Below, in pieces: positions 17,914-26,559 of a stretch of DNA of 64,000 nucleotides. Numbering within the stretch: the first letter of the stretch is position 1; each line of letters starts with the position of its first letter. The notes below the pieces were generated by a model. It searched no databases. It was given only the letters and a program-made list of their open reading frames with translations, and was not told the DNA's origin. The stretch is from the NCBI GenBank assembly GCA_949288485.1, contig CASEKC010000006.1, positions 28,709 to 92,708 on the forward strand. The letters run 5' to 3'. The translations under genes and the position numbers were made by a program. This DNA is from an uncultured bacterium. GTDB taxonomy: Bacteria > Bacillota_I > Bacilli_A > RFN20 > CAG-826.

Positions 17914-18738
17914 ATGAAAAACTTAAAAAGATTTTTACCTATTTTATTGTGTCCATTATTAATGAGTAATTCTCCAGCTTTTTATGATGAGACTTATAAT
18001 GAAAATTATTATGATTTCACAATAAATTCAATTACAAAAGACAATAATAATGATTCGTTTTATACTTTTAATATTACAAATAAGGGTGAATTTATTATCT
18101 ATGAAGATAGTGAATTCTTTTTAGAACTTAACAATACCGTCGATACAATTCGTGCCGAAGTCCAAAGTGATTTTGAATCAATTGTTGTTCCTAACGAAAC
18201 AAAAGATTTATATGTTAAAATTTCTCAACTTCCTGAAAATTATGAAGAATTAAAACTTGAAGATGTTAAAGATAGTTTTGTTAGTGCTTTTCAATATGAA
18301 ACTTACAATCATTATGAACTTAATTCATTTGAAAGAAGATTTTCTCAAAAAGAAAATCTAACATATATTACATATAATTATGTTTTTGATGATTATGTTC
18401 GTTTAATAGGTTATTCAGTTGATTATACATATGATTATCAACCACATTATGAATCACATTATATAAATTTAGCTCAAGAGTATTTATATGATACTTATAA
18501 AAATAATTTCACATTCACTTTAACAATAGATGGAAATATTTTAGAAAGCGAAATTTCTGATTTAACACCATATTTTTATGTATCAAGTGTTAAACCACCT
18601 GAAAAAGAAGGGCTTTACCCAGAAGAAATTGCGATTATTACAACTTTAGGTGTTTTAACTTTAACCGCTTTAACTACATTTGGTTTAACTATCGGTTTAG
18701 TAGTTAAAAAAGTAAAAGAAAATAAGGAGGAAAAATAA
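17914..18738 (+). CDS. Secreted surface protein with C-terminal membrane anchor, paralogue 1
   Basis: 274 aa. N-terminal signal-like segment (basic MKNLKRF then LPILLCPLLMSNS), an acidic, Tyr- and Asn-rich extracellular part (about 20-230), and one hydrophobic helix near the end (IAIITTLGVLTLTALTTFGL) with a short basic tail KKVKENKEEK. C13 might act in lipid attachment, but the lipobox is not canonical. The next gene is a paralogue sharing PLLMSNS, INSITK and YTFNITN-x-G. AAAGGT precedes the ATG. Function not recognised. Confidence 0.75.
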   Translation: MKNLKRFLPILLCPLLMSNSPAFYDETYNENYYDFTINSITKDNNNDSFYTFNITNKGEFIIYEDSEFFLELNNTVDTIRAEVQSDFESIVVPNETKDLYVKISQLPENYEELKLEDVKDSFVSAFQYETYNHYELNSFERRFSQKENLTYITYNYVFDDYVRLIGYSVDYTYDYQPHYESHYINLAQEYLYDTYKNNFTFTLTIDGNILESEISDLTPYFYVSSVKPPEKEGLYPEEIAIITTLGVLTLTALTTFGLTIGLVVKKVKENKEEK

Positions 18739-18739
18739 G

Positions 18740-20038
18740 ATGAAAAAGAATAAATTATTACTTCTTATTGGTTTATTTCCTCTATTAATGAGTAATAGTG
18801 CTGCTCCTATTCCATATATTGCTCATAATCCTCACTATTCTAATTTTTCAATTAATTCAATAACTAAATATGTTGAAGAAGGTGAAATTGAAGATGAAGA
18901 ACCACCAGAAAATAACGAAAAAGAGGATGAAAATACTCCAAGCGAACCTATAAAAGAAGAAAATTATTTGTATACTTTTAATATTACAAATCATGGTTCA
19001 TATGTTATTGATTCAACAATTACATTTATTATTGATAAAAAATATGAAGTAACTTTTGGCGATGATTATTCTATTCCTTCTAGAGATGATTTATATATTT
19101 TACCTAGCGAAACAAAAGATATAACATTCGATTTCACCGATTATTCTTATATTTTTACTGAAGGTTTTGATTTTACAATTTATTCAGTTACTGGAAGAGA
19201 AGCTAATGCACATCGTTATAGAGAATTAGATGTTTCAAATTATGAAATTGTTAATCGTATTGTTGCTTCTGATTCTTCTTCTACTACTTTTAAAATTCGT
19301 TATGAATTAGAAGAAGAACCTTGGGATTTATTTGTTGGTTTAAATGTCCGTTATTCAGATAATGATACAATTACTTCAAAATATTTTTCAGATCCTGAAG
19401 CAACTGTTTCTTCAAATTATTTAACTGCTCAATTTACTTTAGATGGAGTTAAAAATAGCGCTGATATTAAAAGTGTTGATGCAACAATTTATTTGGATGC
19501 AAATATTACTTCTTCTTATAGATTAACTGATTTAGGTAAAGCAATTATTATTACTTTAATCACTATTTTATCTATTTTAATTGTTTTCGGACTTATTTCT
19601 TTGATTATTGGTCTTTCTTCATCAAAAAGAGAAAAAGAAATCTATAATAAAAGAAAATTTGAAGAAGAAGAGTTTGAAAGAACTTTAAAAGAAGAAAAAG
19701 AACGTCTTAAAAATGAAAAGAAAGCAAAAAAAGAGGAAGAAAAACGTTTAAAGAAAGAAGAAAAAGATAGATTAAAAGAAGAAAGAGAAAAAATTAAAGA
19801 AGAAAAGAAAAATTTAAAAAATAAAGAATCTTCTATTTCTACTTTAAATAATGAATCTTCTTCTACTATAGAAAAGAAAAATGAAGAATCTTCTATAAGT
19901 AATGATGATATTAAAGAAAATAATCCTTCTTTAAATGAAAATAATGATTCTTCAATAAGTGAAACTATTTCTTCTAATGAAGAAGAAAATAAAGAAGAAT
20001 CTCCAAGTGAGAGAGTAAAAAGATTATTTAATAAATAA
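18740..20038 (+). CDS. Secreted surface protein with anchor and charged cytosolic tail, paralogue 2
   Basis: 432 aa. Signal-like start (MKKNKLLLLIGLFPLLMSNS), an extracellular part resembling paralogue 1 with an extra Glu/Pro-rich insert (about 52-75), a hydrophobic helix (about 270-293), and a long cytosolic tail: first Lys/Glu-rich coiled coil (about 300-360), then Ser/Asn/Glu-rich low complexity to the end. It starts two bases after the first gene's stop with AAGGAGG, so the two are co-expressed. The tail suggests contact with an intracellular partner. A large opposite-strand frame over this tail is only a shadow of its repetitive codons. Confidence 0.75.
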   Translation: MKKNKLLLLIGLFPLLMSNSAAPIPYIAHNPHYSNFSINSITKYVEEGEIEDEEPPENNEKEDENTPSEPIKEENYLYTFNITNHGSYVIDSTITFIIDKKYEVTFGDDYSIPSRDDLYILPSETKDITFDFTDYSYIFTEGFDFTIYSVTGREANAHRYRELDVSNYEIVNRIVASDSSSTTFKIRYELEEEPWDLFVGLNVRYSDNDTITSKYFSDPEATVSSNYLTAQFTLDGVKNSADIKSVDATIYLDANITSSYRLTDLGKAIIITLITILSILIVFGLISLIIGLSSSKREKEIYNKRKFEEEEFERTLKEEKERLKNEKKAKKEEEKRLKKEEKDRLKEEREKIKEEKKNLKNKESSISTLNNESSSTIEKKNEESSISNDDIKENNPSLNENNDSSISETISSNEEENKEESPSERVKRLFNK

Positions 20039-20069
20039 GACATAAATCAAAAAGATTTATGTCTTTTTT
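20038..20069 (+). terminator. Terminator after the surface-protein pair
   Basis: AGACATAAATC and GATTTATGTCT form an 11-bp stem followed by six T; it overlaps the 3' end of the convergent gene. Confidence 0.8.
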
Positions 20070-20533
20070 AATAGATAAATAATCATTATTAATATTTCTA
20101 AAATAAAAATAAGAGAATATATTAAAACTAAATAATAATTATAAAATAATGGATATAAATAATTATTAAATAGTTCTCCTAAAAAATATGATAAAAGATT
20201 AGAAATAAATGCAATTAATAAAGTATAAAAAAATAGAATAATACCTTTATTTTTTATTTTTAAAGATGATGAATTAATATCTAATTTATCAATATATAAA
20301 AAAAGAAAACTACCTTCAATAAAAGGAATAATTATTTCGAAAACATAAATAAATATTGATGAACGAATTAAAAAAAGATATGTTAAATTCATTAAAACAT
20401 TAGTAAAAACATTCATTAAAATAAGAGTAAGTAAACTAGATTTTCTTTTTATTTTAAGTAAGAAAAAATATAGAGGTGTTTCTACTATTAAAGTTAAAAA
20501 TAAAGCTAATAAAATTGACAATAAATATTCCAT
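20057..20533 (-). CDS. Multi-pass membrane protein, unknown
   Basis: 158 aa, nearly all hydrophobic, with about five helices (roughly 3-23, 35-55, 60-78, 95-118, 128-155). No conserved motif recognised. It converges on the surface-protein pair and diverges from nfu. Codon use like the neighbours. Confidence 0.6.
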   Translation of the reverse strand: MEYLLSILLALFLTLIVETPLYFFLLKIKRKSSLLTLILMNVFTNVLMNLTYLFLIRSSIFIYVFEIIIPFIEGSFLFLYIDKLDINSSSLKIKNKGIILFFYTLLIAFISNLLSYFLGELFNNYLYPLFYNYYLVLIYSLIFILEILIMIIYLLKKT

Positions 20534-20591
20534 CTTTATATAGTATTTTAATTGATTTTATCCTTTCATATCTATAAAATATTTATTTGTT

Positions 20592-20903
20592 ATGGAAAAT
20601 GAAGAAACAATTTTAAAAATTAAACAAACTTTAGATAAAATCCGTCCATTTATTCAAAGAGATGGTGGAGATTGTGAATTCGATTCATTTGAAGATGGTA
20701 TCGTTTATATTAATATGATTGGTGCATGTGAAGGATGCGCTTTAATAAACGATACATTAGAAAGTGGAATTGAAGTTATATTAATGGAAGAAGTTCCTGG
20801 AGTTATAGCAGTACGTCTTGCTTCACAAAAAGAAGAAATTAAAAAAGCTTTAAAGGAAAACGGCTATAATGTTTCATCTAATAATTCTAATTCTTCTAAT
20901 TAA
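20592..20903 (+). CDS. nfu: NifU-like Fe-S cluster scaffold (Nfu)
   Basis: 103 aa. The NifU C-terminal domain is complete: IRPFIQRDGGDCEF, then the cluster-binding GACEGCALI with Cys46 and Cys49, then EEVPGVIAVRL. It carries or transfers iron-sulfur clusters to client enzymes such as those of the MEP pathway. The tail is Asn/Ser-rich. TATAAA lies 12 bases before the ATG and no ribosome-binding site is seen, so the mRNA leader is probably very short. Confidence 0.92.
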   Translation: MENEETILKIKQTLDKIRPFIQRDGGDCEFDSFEDGIVYINMIGACEGCALINDTLESGIEVILMEEVPGVIAVRLASQKEEIKKALKENGYNVSSNNSNSSN

Positions 20904-20929
20904 TATATAAATATTTATCTTTAAAAAGA

Positions 20930-20967
20930 AAAAATGGATTCAAGTCTTAATTCTTGAATCCATTTTT
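20930..20967. terminator. Bidirectional terminator between nfu and cysQ-like gene
   Basis: AAAAATGGATTCAAG pairs with CTTGAATCCATTTTT, a 15-bp stem with T runs on both strands. Confidence 0.85.
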
Positions 20968-20968
20968 A

Positions 20969-21751
20969 TTAATCAAAATACCAGTTTTTTAAGTTATTAA
21001 CGATTATATAATAATCATTTTGAACATTTCTCCTATTATATTCCATAGGAGTTTTATCTAAAGAAAGCACATATCCTCCTGCTTCATTAACTAATAAATC
21101 AAATGCAGCAGTATCCCATTCTTTAGTACCAGTTGACAAACGATAAGAAATTTCTGCTTTTCCTTCAGAAATTAAACATGCTTTATAAGCGCTTCCTGCA
21201 ACATCAACATGTTTGATCTTATCGCTATATTTTTTAAAGATTTCCTCTTCTTCTTTAACGCTATGATAACGTGATTTTAAAACTGTTAAATCTTCAGTTT
21301 TATTATTAACAAAAATTTGTCTTGCTTCGTTAGTTTTAAGATTAAGTTTATATGCTCCATAATCTTTTAAAGCATAATAGATATATCCATATACTGGAAC
21401 CGCTACTACTGAAGCAACAATTTTATGTTTATATGCTAAAGCAATATTAATAGTAAATTCATCATCGTAACAAACAAAATCTTTTGTTCCGTCAAGTGGA
21501 TCAACAATAAAAACTAAATCATTATCTAATCTAGATAAATTATCAGCGTGTTCTTCGGTTAAAAATGAATAGGTAGGAAAATATTTTCCTAAATATTCTC
21601 TAATTAATTCATCAGCTTTTTTATCAGCTTCTGTAACTGGAGAATCATCATCCTTAGTTTCTACGTGGAAACCATTATGATAGATATCTAAGATGATTTC
21701 ACTTGCTTTTTTAGCAACTTCTATCATCCTGGATAATTCATGAATAAACAT
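20969..21751 (-). CDS. 3'(2'),5'-bisphosphate nucleotidase, inositol monophosphatase family
   Basis: 260 aa. The family metal sites are visible: VTEADKKADELI, LTEEHAD (Glu), IVDPLDGTKDF and EWDTAAFDLLVNEAGG. Closest in pattern to CysQ, which removes the 3' phosphate of pAp, a by-product of acyl-carrier-protein and sulfur metabolism; inositol monophosphatase activity is the alternative. It lies three bases after fba on the same strand, so it is probably co-transcribed. Confidence 0.85.
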   Translation of the reverse strand: MFIHELSRMIEVAKKASEIILDIYHNGFHVETKDDDSPVTEADKKADELIREYLGKYFPTYSFLTEEHADNLSRLDNDLVFIVDPLDGTKDFVCYDDEFTINIALAYKHKIVASVVAVPVYGYIYYALKDYGAYKLNLKTNEARQIFVNNKTEDLTVLKSRYHSVKEEEEIFKKYSDKIKHVDVAGSAYKACLISEGKAEISYRLSTGTKEWDTAAFDLLVNEAGGYVLSLDKTPMEYNRRNVQNDYYIIVNNLKNWYFD

Positions 21752-21754
21752 TAA

Positions 21755-22627
21755 TTAGAAAGCCTTTCCGTCGCTTCCGAATTCTTTAATTTTTGCTTTA
21801 GTAATTTCAACCATAGCTTCAAAGCCAGGTTTTAATAATTTACGTGGGTCAAATCCTTTTTTGCCAATATCTAAATCTTTGCCTTCTTCAACATATTTTC
21901 TTGTTGCAGCAGCAAATTGAAGTTGTAATTCGGTATTAACATTGATTTTTGAAACACCTAATGAAATAGCTTTTTTAATTTGTTCAGTTGGAATACCTGT
22001 ACCACCATGTAAAACGAGTGGTTTTCCATTTGTAGCAGTTTGAATTTCGCTTAATCTATCAAAATTTAAACCAGCCCAATTTTCTGGATAAACACCATGG
22101 ATATTTCCAATACCAGCAGCAAGGAAATCAACTCCAAGACCTGCGATTGTAGCACATTCTTTTGGATCAGCTAATTCACCTGAAGAAGTAACACCGTCTT
22201 CACTTCCACCGATTCCACCAACTTCACATTCAATTGATCTACCTGTTGAATGAGCTAAAGCAATTAATTCTTTACTCTTTTCTAAATTTTCTTCAAATGG
22301 GAAGTGTGAACCATCAAACATAATTGATGTAAAACCTGCTTCTAAGCAAGCTTTTGCACCTTCATATGTACCATGGTCAAGATGTAAAGCTACTGGGACA
22401 GTAATTTTTAAATAGTCATGAATATGTTTAACCATTCCAACAACGTTATCAAAACCACACATATATTTTCCAGCGCCTTCACTAACACCTAAAATAACAG
22501 GTGATTTCATTTCCTCAGCAGCAGTTAAAATAGCTTTGATCCATTCCATATTATTGATATTGAATTGACCGATTGCGTAGTGACCAGCATGAGCTTTGTT
22601 AATCATTTCGGTTGCAAATACTAACAT
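21755..22627 (-). CDS. fba: Class II fructose-bisphosphate aldolase
   Basis: 290 aa. Zinc-dependent cleavage of fructose 1,6-bisphosphate in glycolysis. Seen: VALHLDHG with the catalytic Asp and first zinc His, SIMFDGSHFPFEEN, ECEVGGIGGSED, the later ligand in NIHGVYPE and PLVLHGGTGI, and the phosphate-binding INVNTELQ. Length and order are those of FbaA. Ribosome-binding site GGAGG seven bases before the ATG. Confidence 0.97.
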   Translation of the reverse strand: MLVFATEMINKAHAGHYAIGQFNINNMEWIKAILTAAEEMKSPVILGVSEGAGKYMCGFDNVVGMVKHIHDYLKITVPVALHLDHGTYEGAKACLEAGFTSIMFDGSHFPFEENLEKSKELIALAHSTGRSIECEVGGIGGSEDGVTSSGELADPKECATIAGLGVDFLAAGIGNIHGVYPENWAGLNFDRLSEIQTATNGKPLVLHGGTGIPTEQIKKAISLGVSKINVNTELQLQFAAATRKYVEEGKDLDIGKKGFDPRKLLKPGFEAMVEITKAKIKEFGSDGKAF

Positions 22628-22661
22628 AAATAATTTTCCTCCTTAAATATTTAATTATTTA

Positions 22662-23078
22662 TTAATAACTTTCTGATGATTCAGAATCATCATAATAACC
22701 ATCATTTGATGAACTATTTTCATCATCGTCATCATCACCAAGGTGGAGATTTTTTTCATCTTCATCCATCATATCTTCATCTACTGATGATGCATCTTCT
22801 TCGATATCTTCATAAATTGCATTTAAATCAACATGAACTTTATCGAAAGTATGTCTTTCTCTTAAATCCCATTCGTTATTTTTTAATGTAACGAATCTTC
22901 CATCTAAAGAAAGGTTAGTGAAAAAGCCAGAAATTGCAGCATCTTTTCTATCCATTGTCATCTCTACTTTTTCAGCAACTGCATTAAATAAATCTCTAAA
23001 TGAAATTTCGCCTTCACGATCTTTTAAGATATCATAAGCGACATCAACTAATGATTCATTTTTGTAATCTTTGTCCAT
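22662..23078 (-). CDS. rpoE: RNA polymerase delta subunit
   Basis: 138 aa. Residues about 8-80 form the HARE-HTH domain (SLVDVAYDILKDREGEISF, then ISGFFTNLSLDGRFVTL and WDLRERH). The rest is an acidic Asp/Glu/Ser tail. Delta binds RNA polymerase and speeds its recycling; it is restricted to Firmicutes and relatives, which supports the lineage call. The tail's repetitive codons produce a shadow frame on the other strand. Confidence 0.95.
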   Translation of the reverse strand: MDKDYKNESLVDVAYDILKDREGEISFRDLFNAVAEKVEMTMDRKDAAISGFFTNLSLDGRFVTLKNNEWDLRERHTFDKVHVDLNAIYEDIEEDASSVDEDMMDEDEKNLHLGDDDDDENSSSNDGYYDDSESSESY

Positions 23079-23132
23079 CGTTTTTACCTCATTAATTCAC
23101 CTAAATATTATACTTTAAAAGACTTGTCTATT

Positions 23133-24572
23133 CTATAATCTTTTAAGTGTTTCCTCTTTTCCTAAAATATCGATAATGTTATACATTTCAATACCATGCA
23201 TTACGCCGGTAAGTTTGATTCTAATAGGCATATAAATTTCTTTACCCTTTAAACCAGTTTCATTTTTAATTTCATTAAAGATATTTTTAACCGTTTCTTC
23301 GTTTGTTTCACTTAATTTTTCAAGTTTTTCTTTAAATAAAGCACAGACTTTTGGCGAACTTTCTTTTGCTAAAACTTCTTTTTCAGCTTCATCTAATTCA
23401 TCTTTTTTAACGATAATATCATTTAAAAGATCAATAATTTGTGCTCCATAATTTATTTCGTTTTTAAACATTAAAGAAATTTCTTTTTTTCTATCCAATG
23501 AAACGGTTTTTAAGAAATCAACTTTATCGAGGAATGGTTCAATAAATTTAAAATATGATTCATTGTCCATATTTTTAATATAAGTTGAATTTACCCATAA
23601 TAATTTCTTTTGATCAAACATTGCAGGAGATGTTGATAATCTTTTTGGATCAAAAGATTTAATTGCTTCATCTTTTGTAAAAATTTCTTGTCCGTTTTGA
23701 TCTGTGTAACCTAAAAGGAATAAGAAATTAAATATAGCTTCTGGAACATAACCTAAATCACGATATTGAGACATAAATTGTAAAATATTTAAATCTCTTT
23801 TTGATAATTTTTTGCCATTTGGATTAACAATAATTGTCATATGTCCAAATTTAGGAGGTTCCCAGCCAAAATATTCATAAATTTGTAATTGTTTTGGGGT
23901 GTTGGAAAGATGTTCTTCTCCTCTTAAAACATGAGTTATTTCCATTAAATGGTCATCAACTACAACAGCAAAATTATATGTAGGAATACCATTTGATTTC
24001 ATAATAACGAAATCACCGATATCATCACTATTAAAAGAAACATCACCTCTAACTAAATCATGGAATTTTAAAACATGATTACTTGGCATTTTTAATCTTA
24101 TTGAAGGGACTCTTCCTTCCTTTCTATATTTTTCTTTTTCTTCTTCACTTAAAGAAAGACATCTACGATCATATTTGAAAGATTTAACACCATTTCTAAG
24201 TTGTTGTTCTTTCATTTCTTCAAGTTCTTCTTTTGTACAATAGCATTCATAAGCATAACCTTTTTCGACTAGTTCATTAGCGAATTTACGATAAATATCG
24301 AGTTTTTCCATTTGTCTATAAGGTCCATACTTAGGATTTGGTTTTTCGGTTGATTCATCAGGAATAATTCCAAGCCAAATTAAATCATGGAGTTGAGATT
24401 CTTCAGCACCAGGAATATTTCTTTCAATATCTGTATCTTCAATTCTAAAAACAAAATCGCCATCGAATTTTTTTGCATATAAATAATTAAATAGTGCACT
24501 TCTTGCTCCACCAATATGTAAATATCCAGTAGGTGAAGGAGCATATCTAACTCTTACTTTCTTTTCTTCCAT
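23133..24572 (-). CDS. gltX: Glutamyl-tRNA synthetase
   Basis: 479 aa from ATG at 24570-24572 (MEEKKVRVRYAPSPTG), chosen because GGAGG lies upstream; the longer frame would overlap ispF. HIGH-like motif PSPTGYLHIGG, the FRIEDTD box and the KMSKS-like GKKLSKRD are present. With gatCAB in the same window it is likely non-discriminating, charging tRNA-Gln with Glu as well; this is inferred. It starts one base after the ispF stop, so the two genes are coupled. Confidence 0.96.
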   Translation of the reverse strand: MEEKKVRVRYAPSPTGYLHIGGARSALFNYLYAKKFDGDFVFRIEDTDIERNIPGAEESQLHDLIWLGIIPDESTEKPNPKYGPYRQMEKLDIYRKFANELVEKGYAYECYCTKEELEEMKEQQLRNGVKSFKYDRRCLSLSEEEKEKYRKEGRVPSIRLKMPSNHVLKFHDLVRGDVSFNSDDIGDFVIMKSNGIPTYNFAVVVDDHLMEITHVLRGEEHLSNTPKQLQIYEYFGWEPPKFGHMTIIVNPNGKKLSKRDLNILQFMSQYRDLGYVPEAIFNFLFLLGYTDQNGQEIFTKDEAIKSFDPKRLSTSPAMFDQKKLLWVNSTYIKNMDNESYFKFIEPFLDKVDFLKTVSLDRKKEISLMFKNEINYGAQIIDLLNDIIVKKDELDEAEKEVLAKESSPKVCALFKEKLEKLSETNEETVKNIFNEIKNETGLKGKEIYMPIRIKLTGVMHGIEMYNIIDILGKEETLKRL

Positions 24573-24573
24573 A

Positions 24574-25053
24574 TTATATTTCCTCCAACAATACAACGCT
24601 TGTGCATTCAATTCCTTTGCCTTTTCCAATATAGCCTAATCCTTCGTTGGTTCCGGCTTTTATAGAAATTTCTTTAATTGATATATCTAATATTTTTGAG
24701 ATATTTTCTCTCATTTTATCGATATAATTAGCTAATTTAGGTTTTTCACATGAAATAAATATATCAATATTACCTATTTTATAGTTTTTATTATCTAAAA
24801 TAATTTTAGTCTTTTTTAATAATTCAAGTGATGAAATATTTTTATATTTTGGTTCGTTGTTAGGAAAAATTCTCCCGATATCTTTATAAGAAATAGCCCC
24901 AAAAATTGCATCAATTAAAGAATGAAGTAAGCAATCTCCATCGCTATAAGAAACTAAACCTTTTTTATAAGGAATTTCAATTCCTCCTAAAATTAGTTTG
25001 TATCCTCTTTTTAATTTATGAATATCTTTTCCTAAACCAACCCTAAATTTCAT
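24574..25053 (-). CDS. ispF: 2-C-methyl-D-erythritol 2,4-cyclodiphosphate synthase
   Basis: 159 aa, trimeric zinc enzyme of the MEP pathway. The metal site GLGKDIHKL gives the Asp and His ligands (residues 9 and 11) and DGDCLLHSLIDAIFGA the third His (usual form SDADVLLHAL). Further on, DIGRIFPNNEP and KAGTNEGLGYIG. Pathway partner ispD is at 13.5 kb. First gene of ispF-gltX. Confidence 0.94.
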   Translation of the reverse strand: MKFRVGLGKDIHKLKRGYKLILGGIEIPYKKGLVSYSDGDCLLHSLIDAIFGAISYKDIGRIFPNNEPKYKNISSLELLKKTKIILDNKNYKIGNIDIFISCEKPKLANYIDKMRENISKILDISIKEISIKAGTNEGLGYIGKGKGIECTSVVLLEEI

Positions 25054-25064
25054 ATTTTTAATTA

Positions 25065-26168
25065 TTAAACATTAAATTTGAAGAAGAAAATATCGCCATC
25101 TTTAGCAACATAATCTTTTCCTTCGATTCTAATTTTTCCTGCTTCTTTTAAAGCTTGCTCACTTCCATATTTAATAATGTCTTCATAAGTATATGTTTCA
25201 GCTTTAATGAAACCTTTTTTAAAATCTGTATGAATAATTCCAGCACAATCAGGAGCAAGCATTCCGTTTTTAAATGTCCATGCTCTAACTTCATCTTCTC
25301 CAACAGTAAAAAATGTCGATAAATCTAATAATTTATAAGTTGCAGTAATTAATTTTTCTAGTCCTGAAGATGTTGCGCCGATCGTTTTTAAAAATTCTTC
25401 TTTTTCTTCTTTTGAATATGTTGAAAGTTCAGCTTCGATTTCACAAGAAATAGCTAAAACTTGAGCATTTTCATTTTCTGCGTATTCTTTAACAGCTTTA
25501 TAATATTTGTCATTTTCAACATCAGACAAAACATCATCGCTAACATTTGCAACATAAATAATAGGTTTAGCAGTTAAAAAGCCAAAATTTTTAAGAATTT
25601 TCTTTTCATCTTCATTAAAAGATAAGCTTCTAATTGGTTTTTCATTACTTAAAGTTTCTTTAATTTTACTCAAAACATTAACCTCTAAAAGTGCCTCTTT
25701 ATCTTTTGAAATACGTGCTTTATTTTCGATTTTTCCTAATCTATTTGAACAAGTATCTAAATCTGCCATTATTAATTCTAAGTTAATAATTTCTATATCT
25801 CTGACTGGATCGACACTATTTTCAACGTGAATAATTTCATTATTTTCAAAACATCTAACAACTTCAATAATTGCATCGCATTCTCTAATATTAGCTAAAA
25901 ATTGGTTCCCTAAACCTTCACCTTTTGAAGCACCTTTAACTAAACCTGCAATATCGAAAAATTCAAATGTTGTATAAATTGTTTTTCTTGGATTGAAAAT
26001 TTTAACTAATTCATCAACTCTTTTATCTGGAACTGAAACAATTCCAACATTTGGTTTTATAGTAGCAAAAGGATAGTTAGCAGCTTCAACTTTTGAATTT
26101 GTAATTGCATTAAAAAGTGTAGATTTTCCTACATTTGGTAAACCAACAATTCCTGCTTTTAATCCCAT
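25065..26168 (-). CDS. ychF: Redox-regulated ATPase YchF
   Basis: 367 aa, Obg-family protein that prefers ATP and binds ribosomes. G1 GLPNVGKST (residues 8-16), the [17 protein letters not shown] segment, the altered G4 and the C-terminal TGS domain ([38 protein letters not shown]) are complete. Eleven bases before ispF on the same strand. Confidence 0.97.
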   Translation of the reverse strand: MGLKAGIVGLPNVGKSTLFNAITNSKVEAANYPFATIKPNVGIVSVPDKRVDELVKIFNPRKTIYTTFEFFDIAGLVKGASKGEGLGNQFLANIRECDAIIEVVRCFENNEIIHVENSVDPVRDIEIINLELIMADLDTCSNRLGKIENKARISKDKEALLEVNVLSKIKETLSNEKPIRSLSFNEDEKKILKNFGFLTAKPIIYVANVSDDVLSDVENDKYYKAVKEYAENENAQVLAISCEIEAELSTYSKEEKEEFLKTIGATSSGLEKLITATYKLLDLSTFFTVGEDEVRAWTFKNGMLAPDCAGIIHTDFKKGFIKAETYTYEDIIKYGSEQALKEAGKIRIEGKDYVAKDGDIFFFKFNV

Positions 26169-26227
26169 AATTAATACTTCCCTTCAAAAACGATGTTATT
26201 ATATCATTTTTAGAAGAAAATTCATTT

Positions 26228-26256
26228 AAAAAAGGCACAATTTTGTGCCTTTTTAA
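26228..26256 (-). terminator. Terminator of the cold-shock gene
   Basis: AAAAAGGCACAA pairs with TTGTGCCTTTTT; T run on the minus strand, nine bases after the csp stop. Confidence 0.85.
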
Positions 26257-26264
26257 AAAGTTTT

Positions 26265-26474
26265 TTATTTAATTACATCAATATTAATAGCTCTTTTACC
26301 TTTGTCACCAATTTGAGATTCAAAACTTACTTTATCATCACTTTTAACAGTTTTAAATCCTTCCATATTTAATGAAGAAAAATGAAAGAAATATTCATTT
26401 CCATTTTCATCAATAATAAATCCATAACCTTTAGATTTATTAAAACTTTTTACTTTGCCGTTTAATTTTTCCAT
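26265..26474 (-). CDS. Cold-shock domain RNA chaperone
   Basis: 69 aa, a single CSD: GKVKSFNKSKGYGFI (RNP1) and YFFHFSSL (RNP2; the usual DIFVHFS is changed to EYFFHFS). It melts RNA secondary structure. It has its own promoter, a leader hairpin and a terminator, so it is monocistronic. Confidence 0.94.
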   Translation of the reverse strand: MEKLNGKVKSFNKSKGYGFIIDENGNEYFFHFSSLNMEGFKTVKSDDKVSFESQIGDKGKRAINIDVIK

Positions 26475-26548
26475 AAATATTAAAACGCCACCTTTCTATG
26501 GTTTTACCATAATGCCGATAATTATATATTCACTATAAAAAATTGTAA
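26475..26548 (-). promoter_or_regulatory. Promoter and leader hairpin of the cold-shock gene
   Basis: Minus strand: TTTACA (26543-26548), 16-base spacer, TATAAT (26521-26526). The leader of about 40 bases contains TATGGT-AAA-ACCATA followed by the AAAGGTGG ribosome-binding site, a possible temperature-sensitive structure. Confidence 0.65.
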
Positions 26549-26559
26549 ATTGTTTATTT

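Noticed and set aside
19642..20043. 133-codon frame on the minus strand, Ser/Phe/Leu-rich
   Set aside because: Shadow of the Lys/Glu- and Ser-rich tail codons of the surface protein on the plus strand.
22676..22891. His-rich 71-codon frame on the plus strand
   Set aside because: Mirror image of the Asp/Glu/Ser tail of the delta subunit.
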